64,000 nucleotides of DNA. Source: Rossellomorea orangium (lineage in GTDB: Bacteria > Bacillota > Bacilli > Bacillales > Bacillaceae_B). This document shows, in pieces, positions 36,285-44,488 of this stretch (the first letter of the stretch is position 1; every line of letters begins with the position of its first letter). The notes beneath the pieces are model-generated. The model searched no databases. It saw only the letters and a list, made by a program, of their open reading frames with translations, and was not told the origin of the DNA. The stretch is taken from positions 1-64,000 of the forward strand of contig NZ_JAHWGH010000032.1 of the NCBI RefSeq assembly GCF_019334305.1, given 5' to 3'. A program made the translations under genes and the position numbers.

Positions 36285-37133
36285 TTAACGGGCTTCGATT
36301 TCTTTTCTATCGCCGAACAGTGCCTGAAGCCTTTTCGTAACAGCACCCGGTCTTCCTTCGCCGATTACCTTTCCATCGATCCCGGTGACAGGCATCACTT
36401 CTGAAGTGGTACTCGCAATGAATACCTCATCCGCTGCCAACAGCTCAGGAACGGAGAATGTCTCTTCTTGGAACGTGATACCATTTTTCCTGCACAGATC
36501 TTCAATGACTCTTCTTGTAATTCCATTAAGGATCAGATTTGTAGCGGGATGTGTATAGATGACTCCGTCTTTCACCATAAAGGCATTGGAAGAAGAGCCT
36601 TCCGTAACCGTATCGCCACGGTGCAAGATCGCTTCAAAGTGTCCCTCTGATGCCGCCTCCTGTTTTGCCAGAAGGTTCCCCAGGAGATTCAGGCTCTTAA
36701 TATCACAGCGGAGCCAACGGATATCTTCCACGAGCTTGGCCGTCACGCCATCCTCCATTTGTCCTTTGGGAACGGGGAAATCCTTCGTATAAGCAACGAC
36801 ACTTCCCACCACGTCCTGTGAAGGGAAGTGATGCTGACGTGCAGAGACGCCGCGCGTCACCTGTAAATACACGATTCCGTCTTGCACCCCGTTCATTTCA
36901 ATCAAGCGAAGAAGTGTTGCAGTGAATTCCTCTTCACTATACGGAATGGAAAGCTTCATCTTTTCAGCGCTTTGATACAATCTTTCCATATGTTCTTTCA
37001 TGGTGAAGGTCTTTCCGTTGTATACCCGGATTACTTCATAGATACCGTCACCGAATTGATAGCCCCGATCCTCAATGTCGATCTTTGCCTTGTCACGATC
37101 GATCAGTTCCCCGTTTACAAATACTGTGTTCAT
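36285..37133 (-). CDS. dat: D-amino acid aminotransferase
   Basis: Fold-type IV PLP enzyme of 282 residues that interconverts D-alanine/2-oxoglutarate and pyruvate/D-glutamate, supplying D-amino acids for peptidoglycan. Motifs: GDGIYEVIRVYNG at about 28, catalytic Lys in DIKSLNLLGNLLAKQEA near 145, EGSSSNAFMV and AADEVFIASTTSEVMPVTGIDG. GGGGGAGAG lies 6 nt upstream of the ATG. In the same direction as pepV upstream (24 bp gap), so likely one operon. Confidence 0.95.
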   Translation of the reverse strand: MNTVFVNGELIDRDKAKIDIEDRGYQFGDGIYEVIRVYNGKTFTMKEHMERLYQSAEKMKLSIPYSEEEFTATLLRLIEMNGVQDGIVYLQVTRGVSARQHHFPSQDVVGSVVAYTKDFPVPKGQMEDGVTAKLVEDIRWLRCDIKSLNLLGNLLAKQEAASEGHFEAILHRGDTVTEGSSSNAFMVKDGVIYTHPATNLILNGITRRVIEDLCRKNGITFQEETFSVPELLAADEVFIASTTSEVMPVTGIDGKVIGEGRPGAVTKRLQALFGDRKEIEAR

Positions 37134-37157
37134 CCTCTGCTCTCCCCCTTGTATCCC

Positions 37158-38564
37158 TTAAGATTCACATGCCAATTCAAAAATGGCCTGAGCGTAAATG
37201 GCCGTAGCTTTAAGGAGATCCTCGATATACATATATTCATCTTTCTGATGGGCAATATCCTCACGGCCCGGGAACAACGCCCCAAAGGCGACTCCTGCTT
37301 CAAGACTTCTTGCATAAGTCCCTCCACCGATGCTTAATAACTCGCCTCTTTCTCCTGTCTGATCTTCATATACTTTCTTGAGGGTCTGTACGAGTTCATC
37401 ATCCTTGGACACATGATGAGGCTTGCTGTCTGTGAAGTTCTCAATGGAATACCCCACAATGTTCTCAATGATGCTCTTTCCTTTTACCATATCAAACGTC
37501 ACGGGATAACGCATGTTCAAACCTAAGCGTCCTCCGTCCGCTTCTGTATAACGAAGCTTTCCGACGTTGATGGTAAGATCCCCCGTAATGTCATCCGTGT
37601 AACTGACGCCAAGCTGTATCCCCCGGGAATCCTTGAAGAAATTCTTAGTCGTAAAGTCAAAGAATTCTTTCCCTTGAGAGGATAATGGCAGCTTGGAAAG
37701 GAAAGCCGCTAAATAAAGTCCGGCATTCTTCCCATTGTCGGGCTCCATCCCGTGTGATGACACGCCTTCCACCTGGAATACAAGCTCGCCGTTTTCAATA
37801 TAATAGCTTCCTTTGACACCTTCTTCTTTTGTGAAGATTTCAAAGTTCTGCACCCATTTCGTATGATCCTCATCCACCACCAATATCGCTTTTGCATAGT
37901 CGGGAACCATGTTGTAGCGGCGACCTGACTCGAAGGAAAGGACCTTAATCCCTGATTTCTCAGGCTCCTCGTGTTTTGCCTGAACGAGGTCATAATCCGC
38001 TATTCCCTTTTCAGCATGAATGATCGGGAAGTCGGCATCCGGTGCAAATCCCACCGTCGGCATTTCTTCGTTCTTGAAGTAATAGTCGACGCATCTCCAG
38101 TCGCTTTCTTCATCGGTCCCGATGATCATGCGGATCCGCTTGTTGAAGGTCGGGTCAAGATCTTTTACGATTTTCATGGCATAATAGGCAGCCATCGTCG
38201 GCCCTTTATCATCAATCGCTCCACGTGCATAGATCTTTCCGTCCTTGATCTCGCCGCCATAAGGATCGACACTCCAGCCGTCCCCTTCAGGCACGACGTC
38301 CACGTGGCAGAGGATACCGAGGAGGTCCGTCCCTTCCCCGAATTCTAAATGACCGGCAAGGTGATCGACGTTCTTAGGAATGAAACCGTCCTTTTCCCCA
38401 AGGGCCAACAGGTAGGAAAGAGCTTCCTTCACACCTTTGCCGAGAGGTGCATCTTCTGTCGCATTCTCTTCATCCAGTACACTTTTAATCTGAAGGAATT
38501 TCTGCAAGTCTTTAAGCAACTCATCTTTCCGTTTCTCGACTTCGTTTGTCCAATTGATACTCAT
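37158..38564 (-). CDS. pepV: Dipeptidase PepV
   Basis: M20-family metallodipeptidase of 468 residues, equivalent to B. subtilis YtjP. Metal ligands and catalytic residues are in LLGILCHVDVVPEGDGW, GAIDDKGPT, IGTDEESDW and FAPDADFP; a C-terminal HxxxxD-type end GGGTYARS...PGREDIAHQKDEYM. It hydrolyses dipeptides with unblocked N-termini in the cytosol. AGGTGG lies upstream of the ATG. Operon with dat after it fits amino acid recycling. Confidence 0.94.
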   Translation of the reverse strand: MSINWTNEVEKRKDELLKDLQKFLQIKSVLDEENATEDAPLGKGVKEALSYLLALGEKDGFIPKNVDHLAGHLEFGEGTDLLGILCHVDVVPEGDGWSVDPYGGEIKDGKIYARGAIDDKGPTMAAYYAMKIVKDLDPTFNKRIRMIIGTDEESDWRCVDYYFKNEEMPTVGFAPDADFPIIHAEKGIADYDLVQAKHEEPEKSGIKVLSFESGRRYNMVPDYAKAILVVDEDHTKWVQNFEIFTKEEGVKGSYYIENGELVFQVEGVSSHGMEPDNGKNAGLYLAAFLSKLPLSSQGKEFFDFTTKNFFKDSRGIQLGVSYTDDITGDLTINVGKLRYTEADGGRLGLNMRYPVTFDMVKGKSIIENIVGYSIENFTDSKPHHVSKDDELVQTLKKVYEDQTGERGELLSIGGGTYARSLEAGVAFGALFPGREDIAHQKDEYMYIEDLLKATAIYAQAIFELACES

Positions 38565-38955
38565 ACACTTCCACCTGCTTTATATGTATTTTCTTCCCCT
38601 CCCATTTTATACTGTTTTGCAGGGAAATCCAAACAGGGACACCCGCAAAGATGAACACAATCTCTCACCTGCAGGACGACTAATTGGTGACTATAGAAAA
38701 AATACATAATATTAGCATTTTCTTCATATTCTAGGAATAGAGGTACCAAGTTACTACGTAAATAGTTTGTAAATTTGGACAATATTCTAGAAATTTTGTC
38801 GGATTAGGGGTACAATGTAATTGTCTGACATCTAGAATAACTTTATATGTAGAAAAGGGGTTGTCTAAAGCGCATAGTACATATGGTAGCACGTGAGGTG
38901 CACAAACGACGCTTGCAGTCTTTTGCCTTTGGAAAAATGATGAGGGAGTGGTTTT
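38565..38955. other. Divergent promoter region of pepV and ytzE
   Basis: A 390-bp AT-rich gap without a gene. Besides the ytzE promoter at 38821-38849 I see only weak -10 candidates, such as TACAAT near 38811, without a good -35. Confidence 0.5.
38821..38849 (+). promoter_or_regulatory. Candidate sigma-A promoter of ytzE
   Basis: TTGTCT, a 17-bp spacer and TATATG. The leader would be about 100 nt. Confidence 0.45.
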
Positions 38956-39177
38956 TTGAAACCTTCAACCAATCGTATGCTCACTAGAATCAAAGCTGTA
39001 TACATGTACATCAAACAGAAGGGTACTGTAACAACTCAAGATCTTGTAGACGAATTTGGCATTACTCCTCGAACCATACAAAGAGATCTCAACGTGTTAG
39101 CCTATAATGACTTGGTACAAAGCCCGAGTCGGGGTCAGTGGACAACTACGGAGAAGAAAGTAAAGATGACGTCTTAA
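38956..39177 (+). CDS. ytzE: YtzE, DeoR-type HTH protein
   Basis: A 73-residue protein consisting only of a DeoR-type winged helix-turn-helix: AVYMYIKQKGTVTTQDLVDEFGITPRTIQRDLNVLAYNDLV. It lacks any sugar-binding domain, so it is a stand-alone DNA-binding protein with unknown targets. The start is TTG with GGGAGTG 5 nt upstream; length matches B. subtilis YtzE. Divergent from pepV and convergent with the pseudouridine synthase gene. Confidence 0.9.
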   Translation: MKPSTNRMLTRIKAVYMYIKQKGTVTTQDLVDEFGITPRTIQRDLNVLAYNDLVQSPSRGQWTTTEKKVKMTS

Positions 39178-39251
39178 ATAGACAACGTCGGCTACCGCCT
39201 AAACGAAAAAGAACGAATAACAGACTTAAATGAATAAAACACAATAAAACA

Positions 39252-39290
39252 GGGCGGCACCTTTATCATAAAGGTGCCGCCCCGTTTGTT
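39252..39290. terminator. Bidirectional terminator
   Basis: A perfect 14-bp stem GGGCGGCACCTTTA with its complement, 3-nt loop. It serves ytzE and the convergent pseudouridine synthase gene. Confidence 0.9.
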
Positions 39291-40008
39291 ATTCCGGCTT
39301 ATATTCTTTAAGAAGGGTTACTTCCTCTTCTGTCAATTCACGGTACTCACCAAGCTCTAAATCTTCGTCAAGTTCGAGCGGTCCCATTGTCAGGCGTTTC
39401 AGATAGATCACACGCTTCCCGACACTTTCAAACATTCTCTTCACCTGATGGAATTTCCCTTCTGTGATGGTCAGCTCGATGTCTGAAGTCTGTCCCGACT
39501 TTAAGATTGTTAAATCTCCCGGCTTCGTTTCATACCCGTCATCCAGTGTAACACCATTTTTGAATGCTTCCACATCCGCTTCCGTCACTTCCCCTTCAAT
39601 CACGGCAAAATACGTTTTCGGCACATGGCGCTTCGGTGAAAGAAGCTGGTGGGATAGTTGGCCGTCATTGGTGATCAGGAGGAAACCTTCAGTATCCTTA
39701 TCAAGTCTCCCTACAGGAAATGGATTGAAAATTTGGTCCTCCAGCTGCAGTAAGTCAATCACGGTTTCATCCTGTGCGTCTTCAGTGGCTGAGATGACAC
39801 CTGGCGGCTTATTCATCAGAAGATAGATGTATTCACGGTACTCCACCTGTTCACCGTAAAGCATGACCGTATCCTTTTCCGTATCGATATGGACCTTCCC
39901 ATCCTTGATGACTTCCCCATTCACTTGAAGACCGCCATCCTTTAATAGTTTCTTTACTTCCTTACGGCTTCCATAGCCCATATTCGCCAGCATTTTATCT
40001 ATTCTCAT
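39289..40008 (-). CDS. RsuA/RluB-family pseudouridine synthase
   Basis: rRNA pseudouridine synthase of 239 residues. An N-terminal S4 RNA-binding domain (about 1-60, MRIDKMLANMGYGSRKEVKKLLKDGGLQVNG) precedes the catalytic domain with FPVGRLDKDTEGFLLITNDG, whose Asp is the nucleophile, and HQVKRMFESVGKRVIYLKR. RsuA-type enzymes modify single positions in 16S or 23S rRNA; the target here is unknown. It corresponds by position to B. subtilis YtzG. ATG at 40008 leaves 10 nt after GGAG; the GTG at 40017 is too close. Confidence 0.92.
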   Translation of the reverse strand: MRIDKMLANMGYGSRKEVKKLLKDGGLQVNGEVIKDGKVHIDTEKDTVMLYGEQVEYREYIYLLMNKPPGVISATEDAQDETVIDLLQLEDQIFNPFPVGRLDKDTEGFLLITNDGQLSHQLLSPKRHVPKTYFAVIEGEVTEADVEAFKNGVTLDDGYETKPGDLTILKSGQTSDIELTITEGKFHQVKRMFESVGKRVIYLKRLTMGPLELDEDLELGEYRELTEEEVTLLKEYKPE

Positions 40009-40152
40009 TTCATTCACACTCCGTCAGTTTTTCTTTCTATGATACTTTTCAATCGTTCGGACTCTTTCTGGGCTTTTACCCATTCATCTTTCTATTCTTA
40101 ACATAGGCTACTATTGATAAGCAACTTTGATCAATACGAATGAGGTGAACCT

Positions 40153-40380
40153 ATGTATCCTTATCGGCAGCAAGGTACGGGAGGAATTTTGATCCCGATT
40201 CCACTTCCCGGCGGTGGACAGGGGCAATACCCAGGCTATCCAGGGCAAGGTTATGGTGGCGGTATCAATGATCGATTAGACCGGCTCGAAAGGCAGTATG
40301 AACGCCTCGACCGCAAAGTGGACCGCCTGGAACGTAAAGTAGAACGTCTCGAAAGACAGCTGGGATATTACAATAATTAG
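40153..40380 (+). CDS. Small Gly-rich coiled-coil protein
   Basis: A 75-residue protein. A Gly/Pro/Tyr/Gln-rich N-terminal half (PGGGQGQYPGYPGQGYGGG) is followed by a short, very regular coiled coil in heptads (RLDRLERQYERLDRKVDRLERKVERLERQL). No signal peptide. GAGGTG lies 5 nt before the ATG and a terminator follows. It may be a structural or spore-associated protein; that is a guess from composition. Confidence 0.75.
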   Translation: MYPYRQQGTGGILIPIPLPGGGQGQYPGYPGQGYGGGINDRLDRLERQYERLDRKVDRLERKVERLERQLGYYNN

Positions 40381-40392
40381 TGCCTTCGCAAT

Positions 40393-40433
40393 AAAAAAAG
40401 GGATGATCAACATGATTCATCCCTTTTTTATTC
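40393..40433. terminator. Bidirectional terminator
   Basis: AAAAAAAGGGATGA and TCATCCCTTTTTTA with an 11-nt loop, between the coiled-coil gene and ytgP. Confidence 0.9.
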
Positions 40434-42053
40434 TTATCCAATACGCAGCTTACTGCGGATTTTCGTTATCTTATCACCAAACAGCCGGTCTGCAAGCTTA
40501 CTTCTTAAACTCAGGTAGAAGTATACGAGAGCACCCACACCGCCACAGATGGCGACAAGGATGATTGACTGAAAGCCTGTCTCCGGACTGAGGAATTTAA
40601 CCAGGATGCCATACAGAACCAATACGACACCGGCCATGACGGCATTCAGCGCTCCGATAAACATCGTTCTCCTCATGATCAATCGGAATTGATATTTTGC
40701 ATATTTCTTGATCACATACAGATTGATCAGGATCGCCACAGCATATCCGATCGTTGTCGCCAGTACCGCTCCCTGGGTTTCAAGCAGGCGGATGAGCGGA
40801 ATATTCAGGACAAGCTTCAGAAGCAGGCCGACAAGAAGGCTGAAAATCGTGAACTTCTGCTCATCAATCCCTTGAAGGATTGCTGCTGTAACAGCAAATA
40901 AAGCAAAAAGGATCGCAACCGGTGCATAGGAACGTAAGATGGATGTTCCGAGAGCGTCACTGTGGTAGAACAGCGTATACATCGGCTCGGCTAGAAGGGC
41001 AAGTCCTAGTGCTGCCGGCACGGTCAGGAACAATAAAATCTGAAACGTCTGATCAATGTTCCTGCGCATCGTTTTCCGGTCGCCACTTGTGTACGACGTC
41101 GTGATCAACGGAATGAGCGTCATGGAAAAGGCTGTTGCCAATGACACTGGGATGATAACAAGCTTATGCGTATAGAAATTCAATACGGCAAACGCATGAT
41201 CCGAGATTTTCGCGTTCCCGATATCCGCCATGGCGGTATTGAAAGTGATCTGATCCACCAGTTGGAACAATGGATTGGCGAGACCTACGAAAATGAACGG
41301 AATCGAATAGGCAATGATTTCTTTGTACATCGCTTTTAACGAAACTTCTTCGTTGCCGCGATCCTCTTCAAGAAGCTCATCTAAATGAGGCTTCCGCTTA
41401 TACCAATACCAGATCAGGGCTCCAAGACTAGCAAGTCCCCCTACGAACGCCGCGAATGTCGCAACGGAAATCGCCGTCGTCACGGTGCCGTCCAGTATGT
41501 TCAATACAACATAAATCCCGCCAAGCAGGAAGACGATCCGGACGATTTGTTCAATGACCTGTGAAACCGCCGTCGGTCCCATGGACTGGTGTCCCTGGAA
41601 GAATCCGCGGATCAAGCTCATGAATGGTATGATAATCAAGGCAAAGCTCACGGCCCTGATAACAGTTGTCACCTGTGCGACGGAAATGACCTGTTCATCA
41701 CTTTTGATCGTCATCTCGGCGAAAATCGGTGCGAATGCATACATGATGAGGAAGGACACGACCCCCGTCAGCGTCATCAGCAAGAGCCCCGACTTAAATA
41801 ACTTCCGCCCTACGGCATATTCCCCGATGGCATTATATTTTGAAACGAATTTTGAAACGGCCAGCGGCACTCCCGCAGTCGCTACGGTCAGAAAGATCGT
41901 ATAAGGAACATACCCATATTGATAAAGGGATGCGCCTTCTTCATGACCTTTCAATAAATCATCAAACGGTATAACATAAAAAAGACCCAAAAACTTCGAT
42001 ATAAAGGTCCCTAACGTTAAGATAAACGTTCCTCTTATTAATTTAGATGACAT
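40434..42053 (-). CDS. ytgP: MOP-superfamily flippase YtgP (MurJ/SpoVB-like)
   Basis: Polytopic membrane protein of 539 residues with about 14 hydrophobic helices, of the polysaccharide/lipid flippase family. It begins with the family motif LIRGTFILTLGTFISKFLGLFYVIPF; GYVPYTIFLTVATAGVPLAVSKFVSKYNAIG follows. B. subtilis YtgP is a MurJ-type candidate lipid II flippase, partly redundant with Amj. ATG at 42053 has GAGGG 5 nt upstream; the longer ORF start has none. Divergent from ytfP. Confidence 0.93.
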   Translation of the reverse strand: MSSKLIRGTFILTLGTFISKFLGLFYVIPFDDLLKGHEEGASLYQYGYVPYTIFLTVATAGVPLAVSKFVSKYNAIGEYAVGRKLFKSGLLLMTLTGVVSFLIMYAFAPIFAEMTIKSDEQVISVAQVTTVIRAVSFALIIIPFMSLIRGFFQGHQSMGPTAVSQVIEQIVRIVFLLGGIYVVLNILDGTVTTAISVATFAAFVGGLASLGALIWYWYKRKPHLDELLEEDRGNEEVSLKAMYKEIIAYSIPFIFVGLANPLFQLVDQITFNTAMADIGNAKISDHAFAVLNFYTHKLVIIPVSLATAFSMTLIPLITTSYTSGDRKTMRRNIDQTFQILLFLTVPAALGLALLAEPMYTLFYHSDALGTSILRSYAPVAILFALFAVTAAILQGIDEQKFTIFSLLVGLLLKLVLNIPLIRLLETQGAVLATTIGYAVAILINLYVIKKYAKYQFRLIMRRTMFIGALNAVMAGVVLVLYGILVKFLSPETGFQSIILVAICGGVGALVYFYLSLRSKLADRLFGDKITKIRSKLRIG

Positions 42054-42249
42054 AGTATCCCTCTCTATATATCTTGTTGCCCTATAAACAAACAAAATAA
42101 ATATGAACTAAGAAATTTACACACTATACGTAGTTTACTACTGTACGAATCGAATGACAATTTTTTTCGAATGTTGTATTTAAATCCCATCCCCTTTAAA
42201 ATAAGGTGAAACTTCTTTTGAGAAGCGAATATTAAAAGTTGGTGGGAAA

Positions 42250-43512
42250 ATGGTGAAAAAATACGACGTCATCGTCATAGGCGGAGGACCATCGGGCTTA
42301 ATGGCCAGTATCGCAGCCGGTGAAAACGGTGCGAAAGTCCTCCTTGTAGATAAAGGTACAAAACTAGGCAGAAAGCTCGCCATCTCGGGAGGCGGCCGAT
42401 GCAACGTGACCAACCGGCTCCCTGTAGAGGAAATCATCAAGCATATCCCGGGGAACGGACGTTTTTTATACAGCGCTTTTTCTGAGTTTAATAATGAAGA
42501 TATTATCTCTTTCTTTGAAAACCTGGGCATCCAGTTGAAAGAGGAAGATCACGGACGGATGTTCCCTGTCTCGAACAGGGCCATGGATGTCGTGGAAGCT
42601 CTATTGAGGCGAATGAAGGAATTGAATGTCGACACAAGGACAAGCACAAGCGTTGAAGACGTTTTATACGAAAACGGCGAAACCGTGGGAATTCTTTTAA
42701 AAGATGGAGAAACCATTCTTGCTAACGCTGTGGTGATTGCAGTCGGCGGGAAGTCCGTCCCTCACACGGGATCGACGGGAGACGGGTATCCGTGGGCAAC
42801 GAATGCAGGGCACACGATCACGGATCTGTTTCCGACAGAAGTTCCTCTTACTTCGGACGAACCTTTCGTGAAGAAGAAAGAACTGCAGGGCCTTTCTTTG
42901 AGGAGTGTCGATTTGAGCGTACTGAATCCGAAAGGGAAAAAGATCATCACCCATCGGATGGATATGATTTTCACTCATCTGGGCATTTCCGGACCTGCTG
43001 TTCTACGCTGCAGTCAATATGTGGTGAAGGCCATGAAAAAATGGAATCTGACACATGTGGCCATGCAGATCGACTCCATGCCGGATCAAAATGAGGAGCA
43101 GCTGTTCCAGTCCCTCCATAAACAGGTGAAGGACGAGGGTAAGAAAGCGGCGAAGAATATCTTTAAAGGTCTTGTACCTGAAAGATATCTATTATTTTTA
43201 CTCGACCGTGCGGAAATCGATCACGATGAAAAAGGCGATCACATTTCATCTGAGAAGATCCGCGATTTTGCTAGACTATTGAAGCAGTTCACCTTCAATG
43301 TGAACGGGACATTATCCATCGACAAGGCGTTCGTAACCGGCGGCGGGGTTTCCGTCAAAGAAATCGAACCGAAAACGATGGCTTCCAAGAAAATGAACGG
43401 TTTGTTCTTCTGCGGTGAGGTACTGGATATCCACGGATACACGGGAGGATACAATATTACCTCTGCACTCGTCACCGGACGACTTGCCGGATACAATGCC
43501 GCGAAGGTCTGA
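42250..43512 (+). CDS. ytfP: YtfP, HI0933-family FAD-dependent oxidoreductase
   Basis: Flavoprotein of 420 residues. N-terminal FAD Rossmann motif [21 protein letters not shown], then [16 protein letters not shown] (HI0933 signature), [17 protein letters not shown] and the C-terminal [20 protein letters not shown]. The substrate is not known. GGTGGG lies just upstream of the ATG. Same neighbourhood as in B. subtilis (ytgP-ytfP-cse60). Confidence 0.93.
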   Translation: MVKKYDVIVIGGGPSGLMASIAAGENGAKVLLVDKGTKLGRKLAISGGGRCNVTNRLPVEEIIKHIPGNGRFLYSAFSEFNNEDIISFFENLGIQLKEEDHGRMFPVSNRAMDVVEALLRRMKELNVDTRTSTSVEDVLYENGETVGILLKDGETILANAVVIAVGGKSVPHTGSTGDGYPWATNAGHTITDLFPTEVPLTSDEPFVKKKELQGLSLRSVDLSVLNPKGKKIITHRMDMIFTHLGISGPAVLRCSQYVVKAMKKWNLTHVAMQIDSMPDQNEEQLFQSLHKQVKDEGKKAAKNIFKGLVPERYLLFLLDRAEIDHDEKGDHISSEKIRDFARLLKQFTFNVNGTLSIDKAFVTGGGVSVKEIEPKTMASKKMNGLFFCGEVLDIHGYTGGYNITSALVTGRLAGYNAAKV

Positions 43513-43518
43513 TAGGCA

Positions 43519-43562
43519 AAAAGAAAGGTTGATCCTCATTTGAGAGTGATCAACCTTTTTTA
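43519..43562. terminator. Bidirectional terminator between ytfP and cse60
   Basis: AAAGGTTGATC and GATCAACCTTT with a 13-nt loop and T-tracts on both strands. Confidence 0.9.
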
Positions 43563-43742
43563 TTTCCTGTATACCACCATAGCCGAGAAACAGTAGATCT
43601 GATCCTCCACTTCCTCCGACATCGCCGCTACGTGATATTTAATATCGACGATCTTCTTATCATCCATTTTACTGAGAAAATGGTTCATATCTTTCTCTAA
43701 ATCTTTTTCATGCTCGTAGTCGAATACTTTTACCTGGATCAT
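43560..43742 (-). CDS. cse60: Sporulation protein Cse60
   Basis: A 60-residue protein of the Cse60 family: MIQVKVFDYEHEKDLEKDMNHFL pattern, IVDIKYHVAAMSEE and a C-terminal YCFSAMVVYRK. In B. subtilis it is made in the mother cell under sigma-E; function unknown. GGAGGGG lies 5 nt upstream of the ATG. I could not find a convincing sigma-E promoter upstream. Its presence supports a spore-forming host. Confidence 0.88.
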   Translation of the reverse strand: MIQVKVFDYEHEKDLEKDMNHFLSKMDDKKIVDIKYHVAAMSEEVEDQIYCFSAMVVYRK

Positions 43743-43834
43743 GGTGTCCCCTCCTGGATTAATAGTTGGTAGTAGTATTGTCAGAATATTGGATCTTTAA
43801 ACAAGGGTGGGTTATTTTCATTGGAGGAGTTGAG

Positions 43835-43945
43835 GTGTAGGTGTGTTTTGGTGTTTGGCCGATAAAATAAAAATTTCGCTGATAAATCCCCTTCAAAATC
43901 CATATCCCGCTTAAAAGATTGGTCAATCGCCACCCGTTTTCCATT
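43835..43945. repeat. Degenerate A+T-rich intergenic repeat region
   Basis: Loose units around GCCGATAAAATAAAAATTTC and GCTGATAAATCCCCTTC, related in style to the tandem repeats at 47303-47428. Two overlapping short reading frames cross it; neither has a ribosome site. Confidence 0.4.
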
Positions 43946-43951
43946 AAACAT

Positions 43952-43983
43952 AAAAAAGCACATCCTTCATTAAGGATGTGCTT
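43952..43983 (-). terminator. Terminator of ytwF
   Basis: AAGCACATCCTT and AAGGATGTGCTT with a 3-nt loop, then six T on the minus strand. Confidence 0.9.
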
Positions 43984-44001
43984 CCCTACTAAAAAACCCC
44001 A

Positions 44002-44316
44002 TTATTTCTTCGCTGCAGTCTCCCCAGCCCAGTTCATCATGCCGCCTTCCATGTTCACCACTTTATACCCTTGTTCCTGCATATAGTGGGCAACATTTCC
44101 ACTGCGGTTGCCTGAACGGCAGATGAAGATATATTCTTTGTCCTTATCAAATTGATCCAATGACTCAGGGATCTCACCCATTTTGATATGCTTCGCTCCT
44201 GGAATCATACCCTCTGCCACTTCTTCATCTTCACGGACATCCACCAAAAGCAGATCCTCACCGTTCTTCAACTTTTGCTCCAGCTCATCCGTCGTAATCG
44301 TTTTAATACTATCCAT
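44002..44316 (-). CDS. ytwF: Single-domain rhodanese YtwF
   Basis: Sulfurtransferase of 104 residues. Active-site loop ICRSGNRS with catalytic Cys near residue 65; VDVREDEEVAEGMIPGAKHI is the upstream rhodanese motif. It probably carries persulfide sulfur in the cytosol. AAAGGAAG lies 9 nt before the ATG. It lies just downstream of leuS, as in B. subtilis. Confidence 0.92.
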   Translation of the reverse strand: MDSIKTITTDELEQKLKNGEDLLLVDVREDEEVAEGMIPGAKHIKMGEIPESLDQFDKDKEYIFICRSGNRSGNVAHYMQEQGYKVVNMEGGMMNWAGETAAKK

Positions 44317-44400
44317 CCTTCACAACTTCCTTTCCACATTCAATCATTATTCAACACGATTATACCAAAGCCTGTCCCCCAAACAAAAATATCAGACTCA

Positions 44401-44481
44401 AAAAGAGGGACGGACCTCATCGAAATGCTGATTTAAAGCGATTTACGCTTAAAATCAAGCCCATTTCGAGGTCCGTCCCTC
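44401..44481 (-). terminator. Long hairpin terminator of leuS (GGGACGGACC family)
   Basis: Arms GAGGGACGGACCTC (44405-44418) and GAGGTCCGTCCCTC (44468-44481), with further pairing inside (CGAAATG/CATTTCG and TGATTT-AAGCG/CGCTT-AAAATCA), then TTTTTG on the minus strand. Confidence 0.85.
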
Positions 44482-44488
44482 CCATTTA

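Noticed and set aside
43759-43963. Two overlapping short minus-strand ORFs upstream of cse60
   Set aside because: AT-rich, no ribosome sites; they cross a terminator and degenerate repeats.
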